DNA of 64,000 nt from Neolewinella antarctica. GTDB taxonomy: Bacteria; Bacteroidota; Bacteroidia; Chitinophagales; Saprospiraceae. The stretch's first letter is position 1. Each line of letters opens with the position of its first letter. The DNA lies in assembly GCF_011927835.1 (NCBI RefSeq), contig NZ_JAATJH010000006.1, positions 3,583-67,582 on the forward strand, read 5' to 3'. Below the pieces are notes generated by a model. It was given only the letters and a program-made list of their open reading frames with translations, made no database searches and had not been told where the DNA came from. Positions 62,880-64,000 of the stretch are shown here, one piece after another. Position numbers and translations under genes: made by a program.

Positions 62880-64000
62880 TTAGAAATCTAAGGTGAACGC
62901 ACGCACAGCAGGAATCCGCCAACTATCCCGTTCCAAATCAACCACCCCACCAGCCTCCGCCTGCACCAACCGATCCACAATCCATACCCCCTTCAGGGCC
63001 ATCCGGTCAAACGTATCAATCCCATCCCCCCCAAACCCCCGCCGCGTCCGGTGGATATAAAATTTATCGGAGAACTTCCGGTCAAACAGCCGCTCGATTT
63101 CAGCTTTGCCGATCATAAAACCAATTAACCCGCCCCAGGTAGCCGTGGGATTATCCGAATCCCAACCAGCCAGCGCGCCGATTTTAATCGTTTCAACAAA
63201 GTCGCCCTCCCCGTAAAATAAACTGATTAAACTCGCGCCGAAGTTAATCCCGGCCGCGAAGCAGCCATTACAGTATCTGTTTTGGGAGGTAATGGTGTAC
63301 CCGTCCCGTTCCTCTACTTGGTAGCGCTGGTAGAGGGAATCCCGCGTCTGCTCCCACGGCAAATCCTGGCGGTATTTCTCCAGCACGAAATCGTACATTT
63401 TCTTGGCATAGGAAGTATCGGGTAAATTCCGCGATGCCGCGTCCGCCATCCACAGCATCCGGTCTTGCATGGGTAATTCCTTATCCACTACGGAAGCCAG
63501 GCTGAACATCGTCACGTAGAATTCTGAAATCCATTCGCTGTCGTAGCGGGCCGTTGTCTGGATGGGCAGCTTAGCTATTTTGCGCGCTAACGCCGGCATC
63601 CCCGGCGCGTACAAACCGAAGATCTCCGTCGTCAACTGCGCGTCGATCATCTCGTATTCTGGGTTATTCGCCGGGTCGCCGGTCGCCGGCGGTACGAGCC
63701 CTTCCCCCATCAGGTCGAACGCCTTCTGGTTGGAAACCCACAGGTAGTTTTCTTCCTCCTTGCGAATGTGCTTTAGCCACCCGTCCCGGATCTGCTCGCC
63801 CGTCAGTAGCGAGGTCTTGTTGGCCAGTAATAGTTCCTGGTAGATGTATTCGATGTCCGTGTCGTCGTCGGAGCCCCACGTGCTGTCGGGTGGGGAGAAA
63901 ACGAAGTCGATCGTTTCCGACAGGTCGCTCGGCACGCCCTCCCCCCAGATGCTCGGCTCGTCGATCTTACCCCAGTCGTCCCGCGTGTAAAAATCGCCCG
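62880..64000 (-). CDS. ADP-ribosylglycohydrolase family protein (5' end outside window)
   Basis: At least 372 codons; the frame stays open to the right edge (GDFYTRDDWGKIDEPSIWGE upstream of a possible GTG at 63935), so the true start lies beyond 64000. The first metal motif is seen in STWGSDDDTDIEYIY, the second in GALAGWDSDNPTATWGGLIG (GxDxDxxxAxxGxxxG). The family hydrolyses ADP-ribosyl bonds with two Mg ions; long members like this in Bacteroidota often sit among glycan-degradation genes and may act on other N- or O-glycosides. It precedes the PL8 gene on the same strand, across the decayed region. Confidence 0.85.
   Translation of the reverse strand, partial: GDFYTRDDWGKIDEPSIWGEGVPSDLSETIDFVFSPPDSTWGSDDDTDIEYIYQELLLANKTSLLTGEQIRDGWLKHIRKEEENYLWVSNQKAFDLMGEGLVPPATGDPANNPEYEMIDAQLTTEIFGLYAPGMPALARKIAKLPIQTTARYDSEWISEFYVTMFSLASVVDKELPMQDRMLWMADAASRNLPDTSYAKKMYDFVLEKYRQDLPWEQTRDSLYQRYQVEERDGYTITSQNRYCNGCFAAGINFGASLISLFYGEGDFVETIKIGALAGWDSDNPTATWGGLIGFMIGKAEIERLFDRKFSDKFYIHRTRRGFGGDGIDTFDRMALKGVWIVDRLVQAEAGGVVDLERDSWRIPAVRAFTLDF

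Overview
The window looks like a chromosome segment of a marine-type Bacteroidota, most likely a Saprospiria/Lewinella-like bacterium. The evidence is a full-length gliding and type 9 secretion translocon protein (SprA), a surface protein with a C-terminal T9SS sorting domain, BshA of bacillithiol synthesis, DUF2911 and PD40/OmpA envelope proteins, an absence of Shine-Dalgarno sequences, and Bacteroidota-type -7 boxes (TAnnTTTG) ahead of several genes. This placement is an inference from gene content.

Layout. 1-1275 holds a tandem array, open at the left window edge, of at least eight near-identical 147-nt minus-strand reading frames. Each encodes the same acidic, hydrophobic 48-residue peptide; the frames are separated by 20-24 nt. 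1491-51694 is mostly core: phoH, a SAM hydroxide adenosyltransferase, two alpha/beta-hydrolases, a DUF2911 protein, a TPR/PD40 protein with a DUF6155-like partner, a 2-oxoacid dehydrogenase E2, cinA, a lipoprotein, era, alkB-type monooxygenase, acyl-CoA dehydrogenase, a glucosaminidase, a Skp/OmpH chaperone, a MerR regulator, a T9SS cargo protein, bshA, a Fic protein, envelope proteins, clpB, a Uma2 nuclease, two glycosyltransferase-related genes, ruvA, sprA, a PaaE-type reductase, a PD40/OmpA protein, an M16 peptidase and a membrane/wHTH protein. 51700-60030 is an accessory island: hsdR and hsdS, a GIY-YIG-like gene, a RAYT transposase with three REP-like palindromes, a second Fic protein and an hsdM cut off before its catalytic motif. 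60033-64000 holds a family 8 polysaccharide lyase and an ADP-ribosylglycohydrolase that runs off the right edge, separated by a 645-bp region of decayed genes.

Repeats overlay everything. A 17-nt GC-rich motif (GCACCCGCGACCGCGCC and its complement) occurs about 16 times, both between genes and in frame inside sucB, sprA, a PD40/OmpA gene and hsdR. CTACCGC-type arrays, a roughly 155-bp palindromic element (two copies) and REP units are further families.

Most notable: the small-ORF array; the 17-nt motif and its use as protein linker; the two Fic genes that each carry several operator-like repeats at about 21-bp spacing just before the start codon; and the broken type I restriction locus, with a leftover hsdS tail and a shared 15-bp sequence at both breakpoints.
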